13,464 bases of DNA from Prevotella sp. CAG:617 (GCA_000438115.1 FR903573.1:1-13464); one strand, 5' to 3'; shown: positions 1 to 7,552, numbered from the stretch's first letter. Notes: generated by a model from the sequence alone, not told the origin. Program-made: numbers and translations.

Positions 1-7
1 CCGACCT

Positions 8-33
8 AAAAAAAGAAAAGCCGGACCGGCGGC
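8..33 (-). terminator. Possible second terminator downstream of spoT
   Basis: Read on the minus strand, a short GC-rich hairpin (GCCG at 33-30 pairing with CGGC at 23-20, six-base loop) is followed by a long T-rich run at 19-8. This is the layout of an intrinsic terminator pointing left. It lies about 130 nt past the spoT stop, so it could be a backup for that operon. The stem is only 4 bp and could be chance in GC-rich sequence. Confidence 0.35.
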
Positions 34-60
34 GAAATTTGGAAAAGTCGTTACATACTT

Positions 61-95
61 TCAAAAAGAAGCGACACGATAAAGTTTTATGTCGC
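61..95 (-). terminator. Intrinsic terminator of the parA-to-spoT operon
   Basis: On the minus strand, GCGACA (95-90) pairs with TGTCGC (76-71), and the intervening bases add a short TAAA/TTTA pairing. The stem is followed directly by TTCTTTTTGA (70-61). This hairpin plus T-run lies about 70 nt after the spoT stop, in the right orientation to end the five-gene minus-strand transcript. It follows immediately after the much longer inverted repeat at 96-155. Confidence 0.6.
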
Positions 96-155
96 ATTCA
101 ACCCGTAACGGCATCCGGATGTTTCATTCATTCCGGATGCCGTTACGGGTTGAAT
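96..155. repeat. Perfect 24-bp inverted repeat downstream of spoT
   Basis: Positions 96-119 and 132-155 are exact reverse complements over 24 bases, separated by a 12-nt spacer (TGTTTCATTCAT). The right arm begins TCCGGATGCCG and ends GGGTTGAAT. The repeat starts 10 nt beyond the spoT stop codon. In the spoT mRNA it would form a very stable hairpin that could terminate transcription together with the adjacent hairpin at 71-95, or protect the 3' end. No T-run follows it directly on either strand, so on its own it is not a textbook terminator. Confidence 0.85.
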
Positions 156-165
156 ACTATAAGAT

Positions 166-2445
166 TCAGTCAATGCGAATGGCTGAGGTAACGTTGTCAA
201 TTTGCCGTAAATCGTCACAAATATGCGCAACGTCCGAAGTATCATAAACATATACGTCGATCTGCCCCTCAAAAATACCGTCCTGAGTCTCTATGGTTAT
301 TCGTTTAACGGAAATGTTGAGCTGGCGATGTATTACATCTGCTATGGAACAAAGCATGCCCTGCGCATCGATACCCTTGATGTAGATAGTGGTCACAAAT
401 TTAATCATGCGGTGCATGTTCCAGTCAACTGCTATAATACGATTGCCGAACTTGCTCTTGTAGGTTTCAGTTTCGCTGCATTTGCGCTTATGTATTTCGA
501 GTTGATTATCGGGAGTGATATACCCCAGCACTTCATCGCCCGGAATAGGATTGCAACACTTTGAAAGGATACAGGATGACAGGTTGTCTTCGTTAAGGAC
601 CAAGATTTTTTTACGGTCAATGGAACGTACAAACTTTTCAACATCAGCGGAAACTTCGCGACGTTCGTTCTTATCGTCTTTCAAATCGCTTCCTATAAAG
701 GGAATGTATCTCAACAGACGTCGGGTTGCTGAAAGATGCTCCTTCTTTCCCATCAGACAATTGATGTCGTCTTCATTGAGAATCAAAGATTTTTCTCCCA
801 AAGCCAAGAAGAATTCTTCACGCGACGGGAAGGAATGATATTTCTCGAGTTTTTCGAAGACGGCCGAAGTCGGTTCGATGTCATTCTGCTTAAGGAATGC
901 GGTCAGGATTTGCTCTCCCTGCTTCTGTTTTTCGCGATCGCTCCGCCGCAACAAAGCCTGAATCTTAGCCTTAGCCTTGGCTGTATGTGCATAATTAATC
1001 CAATCACGCTGCACGTGCACTTCGTTAGAACTAAGCACTTCGACCTGGTCGCCGCTCTTGAGATGATAGCTGATGGGTACGAGCTTATGATTTACCTTTG
1101 CCCCAAGGAAGTGACTTCCCAAAAAGGTATGAATCGAAAAGGCAAAGTCGAGTACCGTTGAATTGGCCGGCATGGTCTTGATTTCCCCTTTGGGAGTAAA
1201 CACGAGAATTTCAGAGGCAAACAGGTTCAGTTTGATTGCATCAAGAAAGTCAAGTGTATCGGGCTGCGGGTCGTCAAGAATCTCCTTAATGGAATTGAGC
1301 CATACGTTCAACTCACTATCGCCATCGTAGCCCGCCTGGTTCTTGTACTTCCAGTGTGCGGCATATCCCTGCTCAGCTACGTCGTCCATGTGGTCTGAAC
1401 GGATCTGCACTTCAATCCATTGTCCGGTATGGCTCATCAGCGTAACATGAAGAGCCTGATAACCATTGGCCTTGGGATGATTAAGCCAGTCGCGGAACCG
1501 ATCGGGATGGGATTTATAGATTTTTGAAAGCGCTACATAGATATTGAAGCACTCATTGATTTCTTCTTCTCTTTTCTTTGGAACAAAAACAATTCGAATC
1601 GCAAAAACATCGAACACTTCCTCAAAGGGGATGTGTTTCTTCTGCATTTTGTTCCAAATGGAATAAGGACTCTTGACACGCGCCTTGATGGTATATTTAA
1701 TCCCCATTTTGTCGAGTTCGGTACAAATGGGAGGAGTAAACTCGTTGAAGATTTTGTCGCGCTCATCCTGAGTCTTGGCCAGTTTTTCCTCAAGTTCCTG
1801 ATATTCTGCCGGATGCTCGTACTTAAAGCTCAAGTCTTCCAACTCGGTCTTAATGCGATTCAACCCCAACCGATCGGCAATGGGCGCGTAAATATAAAGT
1901 GTTTCACCCGAAATCTTATACTGCTTGCTGGGCAACATACTTGAGAGGGTACGCATATTGTGCAGGCGGTCGGCAATTTTGATGAGGATAACGCGTATGT
2001 CATCACTCATGGTCAGCAAAAGCTTCTTAAACGTTTCAGCCTGAAGTGAAGCCCTGTCACCAAAGATGCCACCGGCAATTTTGGTAAGTCCCTCTACGAT
2101 ATTGGCCACTTTGGGACCGAAAAGATTACTGATATCCTCGTTGGTATAATCCGTATCTTCTTCAACATCATGCAATAGAGCTGCACAAATAGACGTGGAC
2201 CCCAGACCAATTTCCTGGCAAACAATCTGCGCCACAGCAATGGGATGCAAAATATAAGGCTCGCCCGAAAGACGGCGCACGCCCTTGTGCGCCTGCTTGG
2301 CAAAATTAAAAGCCTTAATAATAATGTCTTTTTTCCCTCGATGCCCTGAAGAAAGATATGTATCCAGCAGCCTCTGAAAAGCCTCGCTTATCATCTGCTC
2401 GTCGCGCTGCTCCTGCGGGGTTAAAGTTTTCTTATTTTCTTCCAT
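166..2445 (-). CDS. spoT: Bifunctional (p)ppGpp synthetase/hydrolase (RelA/SpoT family)
   Basis: This long RSH enzyme makes and degrades the stringent-response alarmone (p)ppGpp. At 759 residues it has the full domain set. An HD hydrolase domain carries H67, the H92-D93 pair in LHDVEEDT, and D159 in IADRLHNMR. The synthetase domain has RFRD at 316-319, NGYQALH at 327-333 and EVQIR at 345-349. A TGS domain (about 410-470), a CC motif region (CCNPIPGD at 630-637) and a C-terminal ACT domain (about 681-757) follow. The intact HD residues suggest hydrolase activity. RFRD is close to the RxKD motif of bifunctional enzymes and unlike the EFDD motif of RelA-type synthetase-only enzymes. It is the last gene of the minus-strand operon, 34 nt after the MltD-like gene. 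The start is supported by a strong AGGAGG at 2453-2458. The name could equally be rel; Bacteroidales often carry two long RSH genes. Confidence 0.93.
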   Translation of the reverse strand: MEENKKTLTPQEQRDEQMISEAFQRLLDTYLSSGHRGKKDIIIKAFNFAKQAHKGVRRLSGEPYILHPIAVAQIVCQEIGLGSTSICAALLHDVEEDTDYTNEDISNLFGPKVANIVEGLTKIAGGIFGDRASLQAETFKKLLLTMSDDIRVILIKIADRLHNMRTLSSMLPSKQYKISGETLYIYAPIADRLGLNRIKTELEDLSFKYEHPAEYQELEEKLAKTQDERDKIFNEFTPPICTELDKMGIKYTIKARVKSPYSIWNKMQKKHIPFEEVFDVFAIRIVFVPKKREEEINECFNIYVALSKIYKSHPDRFRDWLNHPKANGYQALHVTLMSHTGQWIEVQIRSDHMDDVAEQGYAAHWKYKNQAGYDGDSELNVWLNSIKEILDDPQPDTLDFLDAIKLNLFASEILVFTPKGEIKTMPANSTVLDFAFSIHTFLGSHFLGAKVNHKLVPISYHLKSGDQVEVLSSNEVHVQRDWINYAHTAKAKAKIQALLRRSDREKQKQGEQILTAFLKQNDIEPTSAVFEKLEKYHSFPSREEFFLALGEKSLILNEDDINCLMGKKEHLSATRRLLRYIPFIGSDLKDDKNERREVSADVEKFVRSIDRKKILVLNEDNLSSCILSKCCNPIPGDEVLGYITPDNQLEIHKRKCSETETYKSKFGNRIIAVDWNMHRMIKFVTTIYIKGIDAQGMLCSIADVIHRQLNISVKRITIETQDGIFEGQIDVYVYDTSDVAHICDDLRQIDNVTSAIRID

Positions 2446-2452
2446 GGCGAAT

Positions 2453-2458
2453 CCTCCT
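2453..2458 (-). promoter_or_regulatory. Strong Shine-Dalgarno site of spoT
   Basis: On the minus strand the sequence AGGAGG lies 7 nt before the ATG at 2445. It is a near-perfect anti-16S match and fixes the spoT start. I see no comparable motif before the other genes of the window, whose starts are preceded by A-rich sequence as is usual in Bacteroidota. Confidence 0.7.
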
Positions 2459-2479
2459 ATAATTTATTAATCCGTCAGG

Positions 2480-3805
2480 CTATTTAACTCTCAACTTCTT
2501 TCCGGCCCGAATGCTTGAGCCCTTGATATTATTCAATTTTTTGAGTTTGCTAACGGTTGTATTGTGTTTTTCTGCAATTTCTGAAAGCGTTTGCCCCTGA
2601 CGTATGGTAACCATTTTCTTGGCTGATGAGCGACGGGTAGTTTTTTTCCTACTGCGCGTTGATTTGGAAGACGACGAACGTTGCTTGGAAGTTCCTACAC
2701 GAGGAGCACTTGCCACGTCAACTTCGACCGTATTCCGTTTGGTAAACAGTTCATCTGCCCGATAAGTGTATATGGAATCGCCAGCTTCGAGGAATGCATT
2801 AATAGCTTCCTGCGGAAGACAGATAGAACTGAGTCCGGAATTACCGGGTACGACATCCGTTTTATATTGCGGATTCAAGGCCCGTATTTCTTCCTTGTCA
2901 AGTTTACAAATTGCCGCTATCTGCTCAAAATGTACGTTGCGATTGACCATAATCGTATCGGTAGTAACGGGCATAGCCGTCAGCATGGGACAGATATTAT
3001 GATCGCAATAATAATTCATAATATAGTTGGCAGCAATAAAGGCGGGCACGTAACCACGTGTTTCCATGGGTAAATAGGGATAAATTTTCCAATAGTCACG
3101 TGAGCCACCGGCACGTCTGATTGCTTTACTGATAGCATTTGGACCGCAGTTGTAAGCTGCAATCACCAGATTCCAGTCGCCATATATCTTGTAGAGGTCA
3201 CTCAGGTAATGGGCCGCCGCCTCTGTCGATTTGTAAGGATCACGACGTTCGTCCACCAGACTGTTGATATTAAGATCATAACGCCGGGCCGTAGTCAACA
3301 TAAACTGCCATAAACCCACAGCACCTGCACGACTCACGGCGGTAGGATTAAGAGCGGACTCTATAACCGGCAGATACTTTAATTCAAGGGGAAGATTGTA
3401 GCGGTCGAGCGCTTCCTCAAACATGGGAATATAAAGATTGCAGGCTCCCAGCATATACGACACTGATTTGCGCAAGTTGCCGCTATAAAGATCTATAAAC
3501 TTCTGCACGACTTCATTGTAGGGCATTTCCATAATGGTCGGCAAGCGTTTCAGGCGGGCCATATATACTTCCTTTTCAAAATAAGGATTAACGTCGGGGT
3601 TCTGACAGTTCGTATCGGGAATCAGATATCGCTGCGCATTCCACTCCTTAAGCAGGCTGTCGGTTTCATAGGTCATGGCCTCGGGAACCTCAATGGTTTC
3701 GTCGCGATTGCTTACGGAATCACGCACGGTAATCTTGTTTTGCGCTGACACGGCAAGCGCGCCGGTCAGTAAAAGAGACAATATCGTTATATATTTGTGC
3801 TTCAT
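2480..3805 (-). CDS. MltD-like membrane-bound lytic transglycosylase with LysM
   Basis: The predicted exported protein cleaves peptidoglycan glycan strands non-hydrolytically. From the chosen start (MKHKYITIL, 441 residues) it opens with a signal peptide ending near VSAQ. The GH23/SLT domain follows: the catalytic Glu lies in PVIESALNP (residue 149), followed by AGAVGLWQF and then AAYNCGPNAISKAI. A LysM-like stretch (IAAICKLDKEEIRALNP) comes next, then a Ser/Lys/Arg-rich linker and a canonical C-terminal LysM (TIRQGQTLSEIAEKHN to KKLRVK) that should bind glycan. An alternative start at 3841 adds MSFKLLRPLFIR and overlaps the upstream DUF5683 gene by 19 nt. The later start leaves 17 nt between the genes and gives a cleaner signal peptide. 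Sure of the family, less so of the start. Confidence 0.9.
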   Translation of the reverse strand: MKHKYITILSLLLTGALAVSAQNKITVRDSVSNRDETIEVPEAMTYETDSLLKEWNAQRYLIPDTNCQNPDVNPYFEKEVYMARLKRLPTIMEMPYNEVVQKFIDLYSGNLRKSVSYMLGACNLYIPMFEEALDRYNLPLELKYLPVIESALNPTAVSRAGAVGLWQFMLTTARRYDLNINSLVDERRDPYKSTEAAAHYLSDLYKIYGDWNLVIAAYNCGPNAISKAIRRAGGSRDYWKIYPYLPMETRGYVPAFIAANYIMNYYCDHNICPMLTAMPVTTDTIMVNRNVHFEQIAAICKLDKEEIRALNPQYKTDVVPGNSGLSSICLPQEAINAFLEAGDSIYTYRADELFTKRNTVEVDVASAPRVGTSKQRSSSSKSTRSRKKTTRRSSAKKMVTIRQGQTLSEIAEKHNTTVSKLKKLNNIKGSSIRAGKKLRVK

Positions 3806-3822
3806 ACGTATGAATAATGGTC

Positions 3823-4578
3823 TTAAAAGTTTAAATGACATCCGATGCCGTAGGATGACGACGTGCGGCTGGCATTGCTGCTGTTAATGACGGCAGGACC
3901 GATTCGCATCGACAAGTCCCGCGAGATGTCAAATTCAGAAAGATGTGCGTCAACATAAGCGTCAATCACCGACAAAATGTAAACACCGATAAAGCAGAAG
4001 GCACTCAAGTCACGATAGCGACGATAGAAGTTCTTCTTGTTCTTGAAAACCGTCTTGAACTGCTCCTCACGTCCGGTAATGTCGTAACCGGGCGGCAGCA
4101 TTTCCATGTAACTTTTGGTATTCGGGTCGGAATCCATAATGTCGAGATAGGCCTGCGAATAGTCCAGATACATCTGTTGGTTCCAGAGCAACGCGTACGT
4201 ACACCCCAAAAAACCGCCATAGATAATGGGAAGTTTCCAGTATTTCCGATTATAAATCTGTCCGGCTCCCGGAAAAATCAGTGAAAGCCACAATGCCCGC
4301 TGCGGGTCGGGCACGAAACGCGGCTTGACGGGACTGGAAGCGGGCATGTTTTTCTTCACCGCAGCCACATCGACGGGCGGCGTGGCCAGTACCAGCGAAT
4401 CGGGCAAAGCTGTCGTGTCCGAACGCGACAGCAGGGTGTCAGGATTCTGCACAACAGCCGGCCGCAACGTATCGGACAAACGATGGCAAGCCGGGTGCGC
4501 CATAGCCACCCCCAGGCACGCAAGGCTGAAAAACACGACCAGCAGCATTCTTTTCATGGCCCGTCTGTTTTTTTTCAT
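3823..4578 (-). CDS. DUF5683 family membrane protein, function unknown
   Basis: This 251-residue protein has an N-terminal signal or anchor sequence (basic MKKNRRAMKR, then a hydrophobic stretch to about residue 27). A Pro/Ser-rich linker follows, and then a domain with hydrophobic segments at about 94-109, 116-134 and 192-212. The motif PGAGQIYNRKYWKLPIIYGG (103-122) is the hallmark I associate with DUF5683, a Bacteroidota-restricted family. Its ATG overlaps the parB stop as ATGA (4578-4575), indicating translational coupling to the chromosome-partition genes. It sits between parB and a peptidoglycan lytic enzyme, so an envelope role is plausible, but no function is known to me. Length and composition match its neighbours, with no sign of transfer. 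Confidence 0.85.
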   Translation of the reverse strand: MKKNRRAMKRMLLVVFFSLACLGVAMAHPACHRLSDTLRPAVVQNPDTLLSRSDTTALPDSLVLATPPVDVAAVKKNMPASSPVKPRFVPDPQRALWLSLIFPGAGQIYNRKYWKLPIIYGGFLGCTYALLWNQQMYLDYSQAYLDIMDSDPNTKSYMEMLPPGYDITGREEQFKTVFKNKKNFYRRYRDLSAFCFIGVYILSVIDAYVDAHLSEFDISRDLSMRIGPAVINSSNASRTSSSYGIGCHLNF

Positions 4579-5471
4579 TCCTTCATTCTGTCAAAGAGAC
4601 TAATGATTCGTTCCAGTTCCTCTTCTGTGGCAAAGGGTATGGTGATGCGTCCCTTGCCTGCCGGCGAGCAGGTCATCTGAACCTTGGTCTGGAAGAAATC
4701 GGAAAGTTTCCCCTTCAGCGCCGTAAATTCCTCGGGCAGGCGCTGTGTTTTTTTGTCGGTCAGCTTACGGCGTCCGCTTTCGATGGTTTCGCCGTTGTTG
4801 AGCGCCTTGACCATCTGCTCCACCTGACGCACGGAGTATCCCCGTTCCTGAATTTCGTTGAAGAGCTTCACCTGCAGCGCCGGGCTGTCAAGGCCCAGCA
4901 AGGCGCGGGCATGTCCCTGGTCGATGGTTTTGTTGCGCAGGGCCATCTGTACCTGAGCCGGCAGTTTGAGCAGACGCAGGTAGTTGGCAATGGTTGCGCG
5001 GTTCTTGCCGATTTTCTCACTCAGGCCGTCCTGTGTCAGATGGGCCTGTTCCATGAGATTCTGGTAGGCCAGGGCTATTTCAATGGCGTTCAGGTCCTCG
5101 CGCTGGATGTTCTCTACCAGCGCCATCTGCATCATGTGTTCGTCATCGGCCGTACGGATATAAGCCGGAATGGTATTCAAGCCGGCCATCTGCGAAGCCC
5201 GCCAGCGGCGCTCGCCCGCAATAATCTGATACGTATCGTTGTCCATCTTACGCAGGGTGATGGGCTGGATAATGCCGATTTCGGCTATTGAATCCGCCAG
5301 TTCCTGCATGGCTTCCTCATCAAACTCACGTCGAGGCTGATTGGCATTGGGCACGATTTTTGACAGTTCCACTTCGTTAATGGAAGAGGAACCCGAAGTC
5401 TGCACCTCGTCGTCAGAAATAAGTGCGTCCAGCCCGCGTCCCAAAGCCGGGAATTTTCTTCTTACTGCCAT
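4575..5471 (-). CDS. parB: Chromosome-partitioning protein ParB (Spo0J family)
   Basis: ParB is the CTP-dependent DNA clamp that loads at parS sites and works with ParA to segregate replication origins. At 298 residues it shows the expected order. The N-terminal tail RRKFPALGRGLDALI (4-18) is the peptide that stimulates the ParA ATPase. The ParB/Srx CTPase domain includes GERRWRA at 86-92 and the VENIQREDLN motif around 119-128. A helix-turn-helix (about 145-171, LTQDGLSEKIGKNRATIANYL) reads parS. A C-terminal dimerization segment ends the protein. The start lies 18 nt after the parA stop and its own stop overlaps the DUF5683 start. No full parS palindrome was recognised by eye in the window. 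Confidence 0.96.
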   Translation of the reverse strand: MAVRRKFPALGRGLDALISDDEVQTSGSSSINEVELSKIVPNANQPRREFDEEAMQELADSIAEIGIIQPITLRKMDNDTYQIIAGERRWRASQMAGLNTIPAYIRTADDEHMMQMALVENIQREDLNAIEIALAYQNLMEQAHLTQDGLSEKIGKNRATIANYLRLLKLPAQVQMALRNKTIDQGHARALLGLDSPALQVKLFNEIQERGYSVRQVEQMVKALNNGETIESGRRKLTDKKTQRLPEEFTALKGKLSDFFQTKVQMTCSPAGKGRITIPFATEEELERIISLFDRMKE

Positions 5472-5489
5472 AGCCTGTTATATGTTTTT

Positions 5490-6257
5490 TTATTGGTTTT
5501 TCTTGATAATTTCCTTGGCCAGTGCCAAATGATTCTTGGCTCCGATGGAGTCGGCATCATACAGGATGGCGGGCACGCCGTGACTGGGTGCCTCACTCAG
5601 TTTCACGTTACGCTGGATGACGGTTTTGAACACCAGTTCCTGGAAGTGGCGCTTCACCTCGTCGTATATCTGACGGGCCAGGCGCAGACGGCTGTCGTAC
5701 ATGGTCAGCAGGACCCCTTCTATTTCCAGCGCGGGGTTGAGTTTCTTTTTGATGATGCGAATGGTGTTGAGCAGTTTGCTGATACCTTCCAGCGCAAAAT
5801 ATTCACACTGCACGGGAACAATGACCGAATCGGCCGCCGTCAGTGCGTTTACCGTAATCAGTCCCAGCGAAGGCGAGCAGTCAATCAGTATAAAGTCGTA
5901 CTCGTCCTTCAGGGGCAGCAGCATGTTGCGCATGATTTTTTCGCGGTGCTCAAAGTTGAGCATCTCAACCTCTGCCCCCACGAGGTTAATGTGTGAGGGG
6001 ATAATGTCGAGACCCTCGATATCAGTGGTATAGATGGCTTCGTGCGCATCAATTCCATTAATAAGGCATTCATAAATGGTATTGTCCACGTCCTTGGAGA
6101 GATCGACTCCCAGTCCTGACGTCGCGTTGGCCTGCGGATCGGCATCAACCAACAGAATTTTCTTTTCAAGCGTGGCCAGCGATGCGGCCAGATTCATGGA
6201 CGTCGTGGTTTTTCCCACGCCACCTTTCTGATTTGCCAATGGTATAATCTTACCCAT
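5490..6257 (-). CDS. parA: Chromosome-partitioning ATPase ParA (Soj)
   Basis: ParA is a deviant-Walker ATPase that dimerises on nucleoid DNA with ATP and pulls ParB-parS complexes apart. The 255-residue protein begins MGKIIPLANQKGGVGKTTT, with the signature lysine K11 and the P-loop K16. Walker A' is VDADPQAN (D38, D40), and Walker B is DFILIDCSPSLG (D126). A basic C-terminal region follows, consistent with nonspecific DNA binding. The length and absence of an N-terminal HTH match chromosomal Soj rather than plasmid ParA. The frame stays open upstream to an ATG at 6368, but the extra 37 residues resemble no ParA sequence I know, so 6257 is preferred. It is the first gene of the minus-strand operon. 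Confidence 0.96.
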   Translation of the reverse strand: MGKIIPLANQKGGVGKTTTSMNLAASLATLEKKILLVDADPQANATSGLGVDLSKDVDNTIYECLINGIDAHEAIYTTDIEGLDIIPSHINLVGAEVEMLNFEHREKIMRNMLLPLKDEYDFILIDCSPSLGLITVNALTAADSVIVPVQCEYFALEGISKLLNTIRIIKKKLNPALEIEGVLLTMYDSRLRLARQIYDEVKRHFQELVFKTVIQRNVKLSEAPSHGVPAILYDADSIGAKNHLALAKEIIKKNQ

Positions 6258-6410
6258 ATTTCTCTTATTATATAATGTATCGGGCTGACAGCCCCGAGCA
6301 ACCGTATGTCTGCATACGTGTGTCCTTCCGGCTGACAACCGGTCCGCCACGTCTGCCCTCGTGTTCAAGAGCCGGCGGCAGACCTCATCTCAGGCAGAGC
6401 CTAAGAATTC
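6258..6410 (-). promoter_or_regulatory. Structured 5' leader of parA
   Basis: If transcription starts near 6410, parA has a leader of about 150 nt. It contains three small inverted repeats: GGGCT-GAC-AGCCC (6282-6294), CGTATG-TCTG-CATACG (6303-6318), and CCGG with a 7-nt loop (6328-6342). The sequence GGCTGACA occurs twice (6283-6290 and 6330-6337), each time in a hairpin. These are seen directly; any regulatory role is inference. Confidence 0.4.
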
Positions 6411-6416
6411 ATGCTA

Positions 6417-6448
6417 CAAAGATACAACAAAATTGGCAAGAAAATAAA
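6417..6448 (-). promoter_or_regulatory. Promoter of the parA operon
   Basis: On the minus strand TATCTTTG (6424-6417) matches the Bacteroides -7 consensus TAnnTTTG. Twenty nt upstream is TTTA (6448-6445) in place of the ideal -33 TTTG, in an A/T-rich stretch. This is the only good match upstream of parA, so transcription probably starts near 6410. Confidence 0.6.
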
Positions 6449-6662
6449 AAACTTTATGCAAATTAAATGCCCGCCGCCCCCGCAAGCTTTTTTTCATACG
6501 CCCCGTCACTTCATTACGGCTCGGCGCAAAAACGGAACAGGATGCCGGAAAGTCGGAAAAAGGCCGGATGTGTTTCTGTCTATCCGGCACCTGTTTTTGT
6601 CAAAGTGTCCCGCGGCCGGCAAAAGCGGAAAAAAGAAGTGGATACATATCGTTTTATTTTCG
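6425..6662. other. Central part of the divergent parA/surE intergenic region
   Basis: The parA and surE starts are 429 nt apart. Beyond the two promoters and the parA leader, this part contains one clear hairpin: GCCGGAT (6563-6569) and ATCCGGC (6582-6588) with a 12-nt loop, followed by ACCTGTTTTTG. On the plus strand this resembles a weak terminator, but no gene that would need it is visible. No convincing open reading frame or RNA gene was found in the rest. Confidence 0.4.
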
Positions 6663-6670
6663 TATTTTTG
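6663..6670 (+). promoter_or_regulatory. Putative -7 element of the surE promoter
   Basis: TATTTTTG matches the Bacteroides -7 consensus TAnnTTTG and lies 16 nt before the surE ATG, so the 5' untranslated region would be about 10 nt. No TTTG is present at the expected -33 spacing (the sequence there is AAGTGGA), which makes the site weaker. Confidence 0.5.
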
Positions 6671-6686
6671 TGCGAAACTTTATGTT

Positions 6687-7451
6687 ATGAACACAAACAA
6701 GCCCTACATACTCATATCCAACGACGACGGCTATCAGGCAGGAGGCATCAATTTCCTCATCGAGGCGCTCAAGCCGGTGGCTGACCTGGTGGTCATGGCC
6801 CCCGACCGTCCGCGTTCGGGAGCCGGCTGCTCCATCACCTCCACCCGCCCCCTCACGTTCCGCAACCTGCACAGCGAAGAGGGGCTGCAAATTTATGCCT
6901 GCACCGGTACGCCCAGCGACTGTGTGAAGCTGGCTCTGGAAAAGGTGGTCAGCCGCACCCCCGACCTGGTGGTGGGAGGCATCAACCACGGCAACAACGC
7001 CTCGACCAACGCCTTTTATTCCGGCACCATGGGCGTAGCCTTCGAGGGGGCCCTTCAGGGAGTGCCCTCAATTGCCTTTTCGCTCTGCAACGACAGTCCC
7101 GACGCCGACTTCAGCCCGCTGCGCAGCTATCTGGTCGACCTGGTGTTCAAATCAATAGCCATGGGCATGCCGCCCTACACGTGTTTGAACGTCAATTTTC
7201 CGGATGCGCCCAAATTTGCCGGCGTACGCGTATGCCGCATGGCCCGCTGCCGCTGGAAGGAAGAATTTACCGAAGGTATCCATCCCCACGGCCAGAAATA
7301 CTACTGGCTGGCCGGCCACAACGTCAATCTGGAGCCTGACGATGAGGACACCGACGACTGGGCACTGCGCCATCAGTACGTAGCGGTCACTCCCACACGG
7401 GTTGACGTGACCGACTACCATTTTCTGGACATCTGCAAGGCCTGCCTGTAA
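6687..7451 (+). CDS. surE: 5'-nucleotidase / nucleoside monophosphate phosphatase SurE
   Basis: SurE enzymes are metal-dependent phosphatases that dephosphorylate nucleoside 5'- and 3'-monophosphates and are linked to stationary-phase survival. At 254 residues this has the usual length. The metal site is visible as ISNDDG (D13, D14), S44 in RPRSGAGCS, and N100 in GGINHGNN. GTPSDCV (74-80) and SGTMGVAFEG (112-121) are further family signatures. The ATG at 6687 starts MNTNKPYILIS and puts the conserved first strand in the right place; upstream in-frame sequence to 6411 shows no family similarity. It is divergent from parA and probably cotranscribed with lpxB, which starts 101 nt later. Confidence 0.95.
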   Translation: MNTNKPYILISNDDGYQAGGINFLIEALKPVADLVVMAPDRPRSGAGCSITSTRPLTFRNLHSEEGLQIYACTGTPSDCVKLALEKVVSRTPDLVVGGINHGNNASTNAFYSGTMGVAFEGALQGVPSIAFSLCNDSPDADFSPLRSYLVDLVFKSIAMGMPPYTCLNVNFPDAPKFAGVRVCRMARCRWKEEFTEGIHPHGQKYYWLAGHNVNLEPDDEDTDDWALRHQYVAVTPTRVDVTDYHFLDICKACL

Positions 7452-7552
7452 AGCCTCGTGTTCATGCGGTAGCAGCTCTTTTTTTCATGCCGCACGCACA
7501 GACACAAAAAAAGTTCAGGCCCATACATGACCCTAACGTTATTGAGCCATTT

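Noticed and set aside
3091..3108. TCACGTGA (3096-3103) as a possible parS centre.
   Set aside because: Only the central 8 bases fit the parS palindrome TGTTTCACGTGAAACA; the flanks do not. It lies inside the transglycosylase gene, and I found no full parS elsewhere by eye.
6258..6368. In-frame 37-residue N-terminal extension of parA from an ATG at 6368.
   Set aside because: ParA proteins normally begin a few residues before the KGGVGKTT loop. The extension looks like translated hairpin leader sequence.
7487..7552. Upstream ATG adding 22 residues to LpxB.
   Set aside because: LpxB proteins start at the first strand MKYFIIAGEASGD. The added stretch is not family-like.
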